Shown here one piece after another: positions 8,906 through 17,190 of a DNA stretch of 33,257 bases (position 1 is the stretch's first letter; the number at the start of each line of letters is the position of its first letter). The translations under genes were made by a program, and so were the position numbers. This DNA comes from Bradyrhizobiaceae bacterium (lineage in GTDB: Bacteria; Bacteroidota; Ignavibacteria; Kapaibacteriales; Kapaibacteriaceae). The stretch lies in NCBI GenBank assembly GCA_024103135.1, contig JAGFIZ010000061.1:1-33257 (forward strand), written 5' to 3'. The notes under the pieces are model-generated. The model did no database searches. It saw only the letters and a list, made by a program, of their open reading frames with translations, and was not told the origin of the DNA.

Positions 8906-10255
8906 TCACATCGCCGCAAGTCGCATATACTTTTCTGGTACCTGACCGGTTACCCGTTCAAAATCTGCTAACCGTACATAGTAGTCATACAATGCACCCA
9001 ATCGATTCACACGAGCTTTGGCAAGCGCAGTTTGGGAATCGTTGATTTCAAGTAGACTACCTGTACCCTCGTTGTATCGCACTTGAGAAATCTCGTACCC
9101 ACGCTGCGCTTGATCGACCGTTGTTTGCTGTGCGTCGATTCGTTCCTTGGCTGATGCGAGATCATTCAGCGTGGCAGACACTTGCAGACGAATCATGTTC
9201 TTCAGCTGCAGAAGGCGTTCCTTTGCAGTCAGGTAGTCTGCTTGTGCCTGCTCTACCTTCGCTTGTTCCTTAAAACCGTTGAAGATGTTGAAGTTGAGCG
9301 ATAGGCCGACAAACAGCTGGGAAGCATTGATCCAGTTAGAGAAGTCATTGCTTTGTCCAGTGTTGGTGAACTGTCCAAAGAGACTCAACGACGGGTAGTA
9401 TGTCGAGCGGTAGACGTTCACGAACTCGTGAGATACCTCGAGACCTTTCTCCAACGCCGTCAACTCATAGTTGGACTTTAAGGCCATAGACATAGCATCA
9501 GATGCTGATGGCAAGTCACCCGGGGTCGGTAGATCGACGGACTGTGGGTTTACCGTATCGGCAAGGTCGATTGACAGGTACGTCATCAGTGCCGACACCG
9601 CATTACGGTATCCAGCTTGCGCTGCGGTAAGCTCTGGGCGGACGTTTTCGACAAAGACATTTACACGGATTGCATCAAACTCAGCTACCAAGCCTTCTGC
9701 AAAGAGTGCATCAATATTCTTCTTGTTGGCTAACGCATTGTCAAGCGCCTGCTGAGCCACTTCGGCATAGGAACGAGCAGCTAAAACACCATAGTAGCGC
9801 TTCTTTGTTTCAGTAACCACCTCCGCAACGGCAGCCCGGTACTGCTCTTGTGCTGCACTCACGTACACATCTGCTGCCCCAATGCCTGTGAAGACGGCAC
9901 TGTTAAACAGAATCTGGTTGAGTGATGCTCCGGCGTTATAGGAGTTTGTCGCACCAAATCGCATCGGAACAAGGTCCTTGCTCGTAGGATCGGCGAAGTT
10001 TGGCACGAAGAATACCGGTGCCTCGATGTTACGCTGGTAGCTCGCACTGATGTTTAGCGACGGTAAGGCATTCCCAAGGGCCTCCTTACGTTGTGCTGAG
10101 GCCTTGCTCACTGCCAGTCGGGCAATGGTAATGTTTTGATTCTGCTTTATCGCCAGTTGAATTGCCTCGTCCATGGTAATTGGACGTTGGCTTGCAAAAA
10201 GGCTGCTAGCGATGAATAGTGCACCGAGCGTAGATAAGAGTATTCGAACGGACAT
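8906..10255 (-). CDS. TolC-family outer-membrane efflux channel
   Basis: Outer-membrane exit duct of 449 aa for the RND system. The signal peptide is MSVRILLSTLGALFIASSLFA. The mature part starts RPITMDEAIQLAIKQNQNI, the usual opening of the outer membrane efflux protein repeat, and a second copy is seen near DAMSMALKSNYELTALEKG. Long alpha-helical stretches rich in Ala, Gln and Glu alternate with two beta regions (SASYQRNIEAPVF and SLFGQFTNTGQS), as in TolC. The start at 10255 is chosen over the GTG at 10309 because the latter falls in the predicted -7 box. First gene of the operon TolC - TetR - adaptor - pump. Confidence 0.94.
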   Translation of the reverse strand: MSVRILLSTLGALFIASSLFASQRPITMDEAIQLAIKQNQNITIARLAVSKASAQRKEALGNALPSLNISASYQRNIEAPVFFVPNFADPTSKDLVPMRFGATNSYNAGASLNQILFNSAVFTGIGAADVYVSAAQEQYRAAVAEVVTETKKRYYGVLAARSYAEVAQQALDNALANKKNIDALFAEGLVAEFDAIRVNVFVENVRPELTAAQAGYRNAVSALMTYLSIDLADTVNPQSVDLPTPGDLPSASDAMSMALKSNYELTALEKGLEVSHEFVNVYRSTYYPSLSLFGQFTNTGQSNDFSNWINASQLFVGLSLNFNIFNGFKEQAKVEQAQADYLTAKERLLQLKNMIRLQVSATLNDLASAKERIDAQQTTVDQAQRGYEISQVRYNEGTGSLLEINDSQTALAKARVNRLGALYDYYVRLADFERVTGQVPEKYMRLAAM

Positions 10256-10295
10256 AACAACCTTGGTTGTAGTGTGGTGACAGGCAGTTGTTTTC

Positions 10296-10308
10296 TGACC
10301 AGCGGTCA
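10296..10308. promoter_or_regulatory. Candidate TetR operator at the efflux promoter
   Basis: A perfect inverted repeat TGACC-AGC-GGTCA abuts the -7 box of the operon promoter and covers the expected transcription start. Position and symmetry suit a TetR-family dimer, and the operon itself encodes one. Binding is inferred. Confidence 0.6.
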
Positions 10309-10339
10309 CAAAAATACTATGCGTTAGGATTCTTGCAAT
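10309..10339 (-). promoter_or_regulatory. Promoter of the efflux operon (Bacteroidota type)
   Basis: On the minus strand, ATTG (10339-10336) and TATTTTTG (10316-10309) are separated by 19 bases, matching the -33/-7 consensus known for Bacteroidota. A run of seven T on the minus strand (10354-10348) lies just upstream and could act as an AT-rich upstream element or as the end of transcription of the preceding HAD gene. Confidence 0.7.
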
Positions 10340-10375
10340 ACGTCAATAAAAAAACGATGGCCACTACGGAGATTA

Positions 10376-10897
10376 TTAGCCGATGTTTCGCTTTAACTGA
10401 AAAAACATTTCAGAAAGCGTACTTGTCACGATGTCGGCCGTACCTGGCGCAAACTCCCCAACTAGGGCAGTGCGTACTCCAGCCGCCTTCCCTGCCTCTG
10501 CGTCTGTAATGGAGTCGCCTAAGAACCAACTGCTGTGGGCATCAATGCCATACGCATCAATTGCCTGTAGCAACATACCCGGAGCAGGCTTTCTGTTCGG
10601 GCTATTACTCGAGGCCAGGTCAGTGCAGTAGTACACGGCATCAAGGCGCCTAACGCCTGCGGACTCTAGCGTTTGCTGCATATGCTCTGTAACAGCGTCA
10701 AGGTCGACGTCCGTCATGAGCCCCTTCCCGACCCCTTGCTGGTTCGAGATCAGGATGCAAAGAAAACCGTGGTCTTGGGCAATGGCTACGATAGGTAGCA
10801 CATCTGGTATAAACTCGAACTCCTGGGGTGATCGGACATATTCATCAACAAGGCGCTTGTTGATGATACCGTCTCGATCAAGGAACAAGGCTTTCAT
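10376..10897 (-). CDS. HAD-IIIA phosphatase, GmhB-like (heptose bisphosphate or related sugar phosphate)
   Basis: HAD-superfamily hydrolase of 173 aa, closest in plan to D-glycero-D-manno-heptose-1,7-bisphosphate 7-phosphatase. Motif I is LFLDRDGIIN with the nucleophile Asp7 and acid Asp9; motif II is ISNQQGVGKG; motif III is RKPAPGML; and motif IV is FLGDSITDAEAG. The cysteine/histidine zinc loop normally found before RKP in GmhB (four ligands) is missing: only one cysteine (YYCTD) remains and the loop reads SSNSPN. It may therefore be a zinc-free variant or a phosphatase for another sugar phosphate. The ATG at 10897 overlaps the 3' end of the glycosyltransferase gene by 20 bp, so it belongs to the polysaccharide operon. 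Confidence 0.85.
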   Translation of the reverse strand: MKALFLDRDGIINKRLVDEYVRSPQEFEFIPDVLPIVAIAQDHGFLCILISNQQGVGKGLMTDVDLDAVTEHMQQTLESAGVRRLDAVYYCTDLASSNSPNRKPAPGMLLQAIDAYGIDAHSSWFLGDSITDAEAGKAAGVRTALVGEFAPGTADIVTSTLSEMFFQLKRNIG

Positions 10898-12101
10898 CAA
10901 GCTCTACAAGAGTTGGTTGTTGAACGGACTGCAACACGGCATCCAGTTGGTGGCCGACCACTTCCCATGTGTGATCCTGTTCGATGACCTTTCGTGCAGA
11001 CTTGGCAAGTCGGGTGCGCAAATCGCCATCGGAAAGCAGTTGCACGATGTGGACGGCCATCTCTGCATCGGTCGACGCAATCAGGCAATGGACACCATGT
11101 TGAACATTGATGCCCTGAACGCCGCTCGGCGTTGTGACCACCGGACATCCCGCAGCCATCGCTTCAAGTACCTTGTTCTGAATCCCGCTGGCACCTTGAT
11201 GTGGGTGAACGAACACTGCGGCTTTATGGAGGTATGGTAACACAGAAGGCACTGCTCCGTGGACAGTGATTCCGTTGCCTGCGGACTTACGAATTGCCGG
11301 TGCCGGATTTGCACCCACGATATCGAGTGTGCAATGATCAAAGCTTCGAGACACAATCGGATAAATGTCCTGCATCACGTGCAAGGCCATGGTGTGATTT
11401 GCGAGTACATCCATCTTGCCGCAGAACAGCAGTCCCGAACGATGAAGTTGATCATCATTGTAGGTAAAGTGTTGTAAGTCCACTCCATTGGTCAGCAATG
11501 CATATTTGGCTCGAGGATTTTGACGTCGCATAGCCTCGATATCAGCCGTGGTAACCAGTGTTGTAACGTCGAACTTCTCGACCACCTTAGGTTCATAGTT
11601 CCGCAGCTTGTTTTGCTCCCACCGACGCACTGCGCGCTGCAATGGATTGGAGGTCGACGCACTTGATCGCTGTTGGTACATCACTCTACAGTCTTCGGCG
11701 ATGAGCACTCGCGGAACTACTGGGTAGTTTCTTAGGTACTCAGCCGTCCGCATGAAGAACGACATGGCCACATCCACATGCTCGCGCGTCAGGATCGAGT
11801 CAACAATTGCCTGAAAGCCTTTGTGGGTGTAGAAGGCAACCTCCAACGGCAGATCAGTCCAAAGAGTGCGTAAGGACGACAGCCCTGCACGTATCGGTCT
11901 GATCGTAAACGTGTGAACTTCGATTCCGAGTTTCGTCAATGGCTCCAGAAGCTCTGGTTGAGGTCTCTGCCCGTGAGCGCCTGCTACGAGAATCACTCTA
12001 TTGGATTTTGCCAAGTGCTTGAGCAGATGGTAGAGCTTCACTCTATCGCCGCCAACCAACGGCCAGGGATACCGTGGTGAAAGCACAAGCACGGTGTTCA
12101 C
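10878..12101 (-). CDS. Glycosyltransferase, GT4-like (GT-B fold)
   Basis: Cytoplasmic glycosyltransferase of 407 aa, likely adding a sugar to a lipid-linked surface glycan. The N-terminal Rossmann half opens with VLVLSPRYPWPLVGGDRVK and shows the glycine loop and acceptor-side region. The C-terminal half contains GLLFCGKMDV, VDIVGANPAPAIRK-like beta/alpha segments and the donor site HPHQGASGIQNKVLEAMAAG followed by CPVVTTPSGV, with the conserved Glu of GT4 enzymes. Donor and acceptor cannot be named. The start is a GTG one base after the stop of the sugar transferase gene, and the 3' end overlaps the phosphatase gene, so the three genes form one unit. Confidence 0.9.
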   Translation of the reverse strand: MNTVLVLSPRYPWPLVGGDRVKLYHLLKHLAKSNRVILVAGAHGQRPQPELLEPLTKLGIEVHTFTIRPIRAGLSSLRTLWTDLPLEVAFYTHKGFQAIVDSILTREHVDVAMSFFMRTAEYLRNYPVVPRVLIAEDCRVMYQQRSSASTSNPLQRAVRRWEQNKLRNYEPKVVEKFDVTTLVTTADIEAMRRQNPRAKYALLTNGVDLQHFTYNDDQLHRSGLLFCGKMDVLANHTMALHVMQDIYPIVSRSFDHCTLDIVGANPAPAIRKSAGNGITVHGAVPSVLPYLHKAAVFVHPHQGASGIQNKVLEAMAAGCPVVTTPSGVQGINVQHGVHCLIASTDAEMAVHIVQLLSDGDLRTRLAKSARKVIEQDHTWEVVGHQLDAVLQSVQQPTLVELDESLVP

Positions 12102-12102
12102 G

Positions 12103-13602
12103 TTAGTATGCCCCTTTACCGTTCAACACTGTACCAACCGTTCGGAGGATGATGTAGATGTCGAGGAAGATCGACCAGTTGCGCATGTAGTAGAGTTCGA
12201 TGTGAACCCGGTCTTCAAAGATGACTTCGCTGCGCAGCGTTACCTGCCATAGCCCGGAAAGTCCAGGTTTTGTACTCTGGTACAACCTGGTAGGAATGTT
12301 TCTCCCTATTGACTGCAGCGACTCCTTATCCTGGTTTGTTAGTGGCCGAAACCCAACCAGACTCATATCGCCCCTTAACACATTCCAAAGTTGTGGCAAC
12401 TCATCGAGTGAATACTTGCGCAAGAACCTACCAATACGTGTTACTCTTGGATCATTCTTGAGTTTGTGGTAAAGCTCCCATTCTGTCTTTGCTTCGTCAT
12501 CAGCGGCCAGGAGCGACCGAAGTCGTTCGGCTGAATCGTTCACCATCGTCCTAAACTTGAAAACCCGGAATGTCCCCCTACCCTCGCCAAACCGCTTTTG
12601 TGAATAGAAGATTGGTCGACCAGATGTCACCAACACTGCCAGTGCCACAACGGCCATAACAGGTAGGCTGACAATGAACAAAGGGATGCCGATGACAAGA
12701 TCCAGCATACGTTTCTTGAATCGTAGGGCTGGCTCCTGAAGTCGCTGTTCTATCTCGCTACTCATCCATGTGTCGTTTGCGACGTTGCTGATCCATACGA
12801 CCGACGGTGGTACGTGTTCGCCGACAACCGTCACGTGAGCAAAGGGCTGACAATAGCTTGAGAGTATCTCGCTCGTCTTCTCGGCTGCACTATGGGGCAT
12901 GGTCACAACTGCATGCGACACTGCAAATCGGTTGGCAATCTTTGGAATATGCTCCAGACCACCGATGGTTGGTACACCCATGTAATACCCATACTCGGCT
13001 TCTTGCGAGTCTGGCTCGACAATGGCAATCGGCCGTAGGCCAATCCGCTTGTGATTGTTAAGCGTTTCAACGATGCGCCGTGCCATTGTGCTTTGACCAA
13101 TCACTAGTACTGGCACTCCATACCAAGGAAGGTTGCTAAGTAGTCTTCTTACGGCCATTCGGGTAAGCGCAACAGCCGGGATGGACAACACAAACGAAGC
13201 AAGGATGACCGAGCGTGAATACGGCATCCATTCCTTGCTGAAGAATGACACAGCGATCACAAGTCCAAAAACGCCTGCAACGCTATAGACCGTACTACGA
13301 AGCTGGGCAATGACGCACATCCCATAACCAGGATACAAGCCGCGCCAGGCAGAAACAACGGCATTACCAACCACAAGAATGCCAATGATCTGCAGATAGG
13401 AACCTAACGAAATGGTGCCCTCGCTGAAGTAGGAGCGGAGCTCGATCATCATGCTGACTACGAGAGCCAAGATACATGCATCGGCTAGCATAAGGACTGC
13501 AGACGTTCGAAACCGGCTAAGCCGGTTCGCCTGCTCCCGTACGGCGTCAGTTCCCTGACGCTGGAGTTCTGTACCGAGATCTTGCAATGTTGGTATTTGC
13601 AT
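12103..13602 (-). CDS. Polyprenyl-phosphate sugar-1-phosphate transferase (WbaP/WcaJ type)
   Basis: Initiating phosphoglycosyltransferase of 499 aa that moves a sugar-1-phosphate from a nucleotide sugar to undecaprenyl phosphate, starting a capsule, exopolysaccharide or O-antigen repeat unit. Four hydrophobic helices occupy about residues 33-165, then a Rossmann-like domain (VPVLVIGQSTMARRIVETL). The catalytic domain begins with the re-entrant helix FKKRMLDLVIGIPLFIVSL and contains FRVFKFRTM, KYSLDELPQLWNVLRGDMSL with the Asp-Glu catalytic pair, and VGFRPL where most relatives have VGPRP. First gene of the polysaccharide operon, with a consensus-like promoter 50-80 bp upstream. Confidence 0.94.
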   Translation of the reverse strand: MQIPTLQDLGTELQRQGTDAVREQANRLSRFRTSAVLMLADACILALVVSMMIELRSYFSEGTISLGSYLQIIGILVVGNAVVSAWRGLYPGYGMCVIAQLRSTVYSVAGVFGLVIAVSFFSKEWMPYSRSVILASFVLSIPAVALTRMAVRRLLSNLPWYGVPVLVIGQSTMARRIVETLNNHKRIGLRPIAIVEPDSQEAEYGYYMGVPTIGGLEHIPKIANRFAVSHAVVTMPHSAAEKTSEILSSYCQPFAHVTVVGEHVPPSVVWISNVANDTWMSSEIEQRLQEPALRFKKRMLDLVIGIPLFIVSLPVMAVVALAVLVTSGRPIFYSQKRFGEGRGTFRVFKFRTMVNDSAERLRSLLAADDEAKTEWELYHKLKNDPRVTRIGRFLRKYSLDELPQLWNVLRGDMSLVGFRPLTNQDKESLQSIGRNIPTRLYQSTKPGLSGLWQVTLRSEVIFEDRVHIELYYMRNWSIFLDIYIILRTVGTVLNGKGAY

Positions 13603-13619
13603 CTGTGCCTCGTTCCGCG

Positions 13620-13641
13620 CCAGCCATACTCATATGGCTGG
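13620..13641. other. Small hairpin in the leader of the sugar transferase gene
   Basis: A 9-bp perfect stem (CCAGCCATA and its complement) with the loop CTCA lies between the predicted promoter and the start codon. It has no T-run on either side, so it is not an obvious terminator; a role in mRNA stability or attenuation is possible. Confidence 0.4.
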
Positions 13642-13650
13642 GCTAAACCA

Positions 13651-13681
13651 CAAAAATACGGCAACTCCGTGTCTCTTCAAT
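13651..13681 (-). promoter_or_regulatory. Promoter of the polysaccharide operon (Bacteroidota type)
   Basis: On the minus strand, ATTG (13681-13678), a 19-base spacer and TATTTTTG (13658-13651). Both boxes and spacing are identical to those of the efflux operon promoter. Confidence 0.65.
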
Positions 13682-14044
13682 ACGATAACACGAACAACTC
13701 ACCCGGCAATCGAAGTGCCAACGTTGATGACAAAATAGTCTGCCAACAGTTTCACTGCCGTTGTCGGCCGATGTGTATTGCATCGGCGGGAGCTGACGCA
13801 AAACACCTAATGACGCTGCCAATGAGCTATAACGAACGATGCATGTAGCTAGGCAACCCTTTGCACCCTACAAATTGGCTACACACTCAAGACACCTTCA
13901 TAATCGGGATGCCGAACAGTGGGAAGGGGGCTATGTACCTGCATCAACACGGTTCACACCAATCGCCAACATTAGCCGGTGTAATACACACACGGACTAA
14001 TGCAGCAATTGCTGGACACACAATCGCGCCAACTACTGCGGTGG
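13682..14044. other. Intergenic stretch without a supported gene
   Basis: No recognisable gene in either strand. It holds a 7-bp-stem hairpin (GCCGATG/CATCGGC, 13767-13787) and one WAGGGGGCT copy. Short open frames here (plus strand from 13861, minus strand ending at 13944) have no family resemblance. Confidence 0.5.
13924..13932 (+). repeat. WAGGGGGCT motif copy 3
   Basis: AAGGGGGCT in the intergenic region between the polysaccharide operon and the E1 gene. Confidence 0.7.
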
Positions 14045-16093
14045 CTAGTACGAGAGCAACTTTTGCATGGCCGCTGAAATGTCTGCCACACTAGGCAGTA
14101 CATCGTTCATCATTGCCTTGTTGTATGGAACTGGTACCATGTCTGTTGCAAGCCGCATCACTGGTGCGTCGAGCGACGCGAAGAGTTCCTGTGTGATGGT
14201 TGCCGAGACTTCTGCACCGAAGCCACAGGTAATCGTGTCTTCATGAACAATGAGACACCGATTGGTCTTGCTCACTGCACTGAGTACCAGGTCTTTGTCC
14301 CAAGGTACAATGGTTCGCAAGTCAATGACCTCAACATCCAGTCCGCCCTGCTCGACAGCTTCAGTACAGCGATGAACCATCTCGCCCCAGGTTACGATGG
14401 TAGCGCGTGATCCTGTGCGATGTACACGCGCCTTGCCAAACTCGACCAGGAACTGGTCGCCTGGGTACTTCTCTCGTCCTGGCTTGGTATCCAGCAAATC
14501 GCGGTGCTCAAGGAAGAACGTCGGGTCATTGCCTCGTAACGCAGATCGTAACAAACCCACGGCATCTCGGGCATTGCATGGGAAGGCTACGCGCCAACCA
14601 ATGGTGTGAGCAAAGATGGCTTCACCACTGACGCTGTGCCATGGATCACCGGTACGCTTGCTGTAACCAACGGGGATGCGCACGACCATGGGCGTTGCAA
14701 AATCTGCATTGGATCGCCACCGCATGGTACCCGCATCGTTGATCTGCTCCATGGCTGGATCTAGATACTTCCGGAACTGAATCTCGGGGACGGGTACAAG
14801 CCCTGCGACGGCAAGACCAACGGATCTACCGATAATTCCCTCTTCCGATAGCGAGGTGTCGAACACGCGCTCCACGCCATGCTTGTGTTGAAGATCTATG
14901 GTGGCTCCGTGGACACCACCTTTGACGCCGACGTCCTCACCAAAAACCATCACGCGTGGATTTAGTGCAAGCTCCAGGTCGAGTGTCCGGCGGACAGCTT
15001 CGATCATGTTGATCCGTACACCTTCTTCCTGCAATTCACCTGTGGCCTGTGGTGGTAGAACACCGTCGGCCATGAGTCCACCATGTTTCGGCCCAAGGCC
15101 CTCAAAGAATACATGGCTTCGTGCATCGGATGGTGTTGGCTCTGGCTGTGCGAGGGCTGCATCTGCGGCGGCGCGGACGTCACGTGTAACCTCGTCTACC
15201 AGTGCCTTCCACCCTTCGGCGTCGACATAGTTCTTGCGGATGAAGAACTGCTCTAGTTTGGTTAACGGGTCACGGTCTTTCTCATCCTGCTTCTGCTCAT
15301 CGGTCTTGTACGACTGACTATCGGCCCCGCTATGTCCGCATATTCTCGGAACTCTTGCCCGCAGCAGCGTTGGAGTGCGGTACTCGCGGATGTGGGCAAT
15401 GCTCTTCTCTATCAACCTACTGGCTTCTTCAGGGTTGCTCCCATCAACTTCCACAATACGCAGATTCGTGAAGGATGCCAGGTTCACGGCAATATTTCCG
15501 CCTGGTGTTTGGAAACTACCAGGTACGCTGATGCCCCATGAATTGTCTTCGATGAAGAACATCATCGGGAGCTTCTGTGTTGTTGCAATGTTGAGTGCAG
15601 CCCAGAAGCCATTGCTCGCTGTCGAGCCGTCACCACCATGGGCAACTGCTACAGCCCCCTTCCAATCTTCTTCGTTGAGGATCTCCGTTCTGTACACAAT
15701 GGCTTGTGCCCAGCCCACGCATGGTGTGTATTGTGCGCCAACGTCACCGCTAGCGGGTAGGATGGTTACACCGCGACGATTTGGCAAATGGTGCACTACA
15801 CCAATGTCGCGTCCGCCATTCCTACTCCCTACCCTTGCGAGGGGTCCAGCGAAGGACTCTTCGTAGGTCATGCCGCTGCCAATGACGAGTGGACGTGACC
15901 GGTAGTAAACCGTTGCACCATCACGACCATGCCGCAGCTGTTGCGCCATGATCGCTTGGGTAAGCTCATGTCCGGTTGCCGAAAACTGATATGTTACGTG
16001 CCCCTTTGGAGCGAATTCCGTTTCTTCGATTGTGTCGATCAAGCGCGACGCAAGGACGGTGCGCGCTACTTCGAACCATTCTGTTTTGGTCAT
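14045..16093 (-). CDS. 2-oxoacid dehydrogenase E1 component, fused alpha and beta subunits
   Basis: Thiamine diphosphate-dependent E1 of 682 aa that decarboxylates a 2-oxoacid and passes the acyl group to E2 lipoate. The alpha half (about residues 1-330) has the ThDP-binding GDG at 154-156 and EDN ending at 184. The beta half (from about 375) has NMIEAVRRTLDLELALNPRV, FGEDVGVKGGVHGAT, DTSLSEEGIIGRSVGLAVAG and the C-terminal transketolase domain (SRATIVTWGEMVHRCTEAVE). A linker rich in Pro and Gly joins them. The layout matches branched-chain or broad 2-oxoacid dehydrogenases of Bacteroidota rather than the single-chain AceE pyruvate type. The start at 16093 (MTKTEWFEVARTVL) is where homology begins; the frame is open to 16189. 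No E2 or E3 gene is adjacent. Confidence 0.9.
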   Translation of the reverse strand: MTKTEWFEVARTVLASRLIDTIEETEFAPKGHVTYQFSATGHELTQAIMAQQLRHGRDGATVYYRSRPLVIGSGMTYEESFAGPLARVGSRNGGRDIGVVHHLPNRRGVTILPASGDVGAQYTPCVGWAQAIVYRTEILNEEDWKGAVAVAHGGDGSTASNGFWAALNIATTQKLPMMFFIEDNSWGISVPGSFQTPGGNIAVNLASFTNLRIVEVDGSNPEEASRLIEKSIAHIREYRTPTLLRARVPRICGHSGADSQSYKTDEQKQDEKDRDPLTKLEQFFIRKNYVDAEGWKALVDEVTRDVRAAADAALAQPEPTPSDARSHVFFEGLGPKHGGLMADGVLPPQATGELQEEGVRINMIEAVRRTLDLELALNPRVMVFGEDVGVKGGVHGATIDLQHKHGVERVFDTSLSEEGIIGRSVGLAVAGLVPVPEIQFRKYLDPAMEQINDAGTMRWRSNADFATPMVVRIPVGYSKRTGDPWHSVSGEAIFAHTIGWRVAFPCNARDAVGLLRSALRGNDPTFFLEHRDLLDTKPGREKYPGDQFLVEFGKARVHRTGSRATIVTWGEMVHRCTEAVEQGGLDVEVIDLRTIVPWDKDLVLSAVSKTNRCLIVHEDTITCGFGAEVSATITQELFASLDAPVMRLATDMVPVPYNKAMMNDVLPSVADISAAMQKLLSY
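15653..15661 (-). repeat. WAGGGGGCT motif copy 4
   Basis: AAGGGGGCT on the coding strand of the E1 gene, read as Lys-Gly-Ala just before the ThDP motif. Confidence 0.7.
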
Positions 16094-16097
16094 GCTG

Positions 16098-16105
16098 CAA
16101 AAGTA
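16098..16105 (-). promoter_or_regulatory. Possible -7 box of the E1 gene, close to the start codon
   Basis: TACTTTTG fits TAnnTTTG and ends 4 bases before the ATG. No TTG lies 19-21 bases upstream (the nearest is 26 away). If it is used, the transcript would begin at or near the start codon. Confidence 0.35.
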
Positions 16106-16261
16106 GGGGCTAGCCGTCATTTGGCTTGTTCCAAAGGGCCAAAGAACGTCACTGCGGTACGTATCATGGAAATTCTTTGCAGTCAGCACAACGTCAACGA
16201 CTGTGCATGCAAAACAAACCGTAATTTGTTAGCAATTAATCACAACCGAAAGGCTTTCCAA

Positions 16262-17167
16262 ATGAAGACATTGCTTCTACTGTTCTTGGTATCGGCCGGT
16301 ACGGTCAGCGCACAATTCAGTTTTCCTGCCTACCTTCCGAGCGAGTGCCGAACATCAGCGGTTAGTAGCTTCACTGGTGCGAACGATGCAGAAGCAGTCG
16401 CCATCGGCTGTTTTGGACAGAAGTTCGAAGGCATCCCTGGCACTACTTTGAACTTGGGTATGGATATGACAACTGGCGCTGCCCCGCTGTGGTTTTACGT
16501 TGTAGGCAGCGAGTCGCTGGATACGGCCATTGGTACAGCACTGATCAGGGTTGCAAACTCCTGCACTACGCCACCCATTGGCGAAGTACCTGAGGCCGTC
16601 GAACCAGGCGATTACGCAAACGGCCCTCTACCAAGTTCCTTCATTGAAGGCGAGGACCTCATCGCTAAACTCATGGGCAATGCGTCATATGTGGCTTTTC
16701 GCAACAAGCATTCAGACAGTGTACCTACATTGGTAATACTCGCCGTTTCCCCCGAAGAGAGTGTGTATTTCCCAGCTAATTCACCGTTGTGGGTGTTTTC
16801 GTGGATGTCAGCGTCCCAAACTGAACAACCATTTATGTGTTTAGTCCACGCTACAACTGGCACAACAGTCTGCATTTCTGGTACTGAAACGAGTACGCAA
16901 GAATCCGAAGCAAACCTTGCTGGCTATTACGTGTTTCCTAACCCTGCCAGCACGAGTGCAATGCTTGCCGTTCCAACGTCACTCCTTGGCAGTACGGTGT
17001 CGGTAGATGCGGTGAGCGTAACCGGACAACGCCTGTCGCTAGGGAGCGGCCAGGTTGTAAGCATCCCGATGCCCATCAACACTGCCAACCTTACACCTGG
17101 TCTGTGGTCCATCGTCGTTAGCAGCGAGACGTCACTCCAGGTGCTTCCACTAACAATCACCCGATAG
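16262..17167 (+). CDS. Secreted protein of unknown function with type IX C-terminal sorting domain
   Basis: The 301-aa product opens with a signal peptide MKTLLLLFLVSAGTVSAQ. The middle (about residues 20-215) is a Ser/Thr/Gly-rich beta-type region with several cysteines that I do not recognise. The last 80 residues read YYVFPNPASTSAMLAVP, then VSVDAVSVTGQRLSLGSG and end TPGLWSIVVSSETSLQVLPL, the pattern of the type IX secretion C-terminal domain, by which cargo crosses the outer membrane and is usually anchored to surface lipopolysaccharide by PorU. The start is set by the signal peptide, with a GAAAGG about 10 bases upstream; the frame is open far upstream but shows no homology there. It is divergent from the E1 gene and followed by a hairpin terminator. 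Confidence 0.82.
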   Translation: MKTLLLLFLVSAGTVSAQFSFPAYLPSECRTSAVSSFTGANDAEAVAIGCFGQKFEGIPGTTLNLGMDMTTGAAPLWFYVVGSESLDTAIGTALIRVANSCTTPPIGEVPEAVEPGDYANGPLPSSFIEGEDLIAKLMGNASYVAFRNKHSDSVPTLVILAVSPEESVYFPANSPLWVFSWMSASQTEQPFMCLVHATTGTTVCISGTETSTQESEANLAGYYVFPNPASTSAMLAVPTSLLGSTVSVDAVSVTGQRLSLGSGQVVSIPMPINTANLTPGLWSIVVSSETSLQVLPLTITR

Positions 17168-17190
17168 AAAAGTTTTACTCTAATTGATCG

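Noticed and set aside
12573..12581. Word TAGGGGGAC on the minus strand, and similar near matches at 21952 and 26610
   Set aside because: One or two bases differ from WAGGGGGCT; kept out of the count to avoid inflating it.
13944..14092. Minus-strand hydrophobic reading (ALVLATAVVGAIVCPAIAAL) just after the E1 stop
   Set aside because: No start codon in a sensible place and only about 48 codons; could be a decayed membrane peptide but not supportable.
13861..14094. Plus-strand frame of 77 codons containing GMPNSGKG, which looks like a P-loop
   Set aside because: The rest of the frame has no GTPase or ATPase features and it runs antisense into the E1 gene; the P-loop likeness is accidental.
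16102..16109. TAGGGGCT by the E1 start, like the over-represented word
   Set aside because: It has only four G, so it is not counted as a copy.
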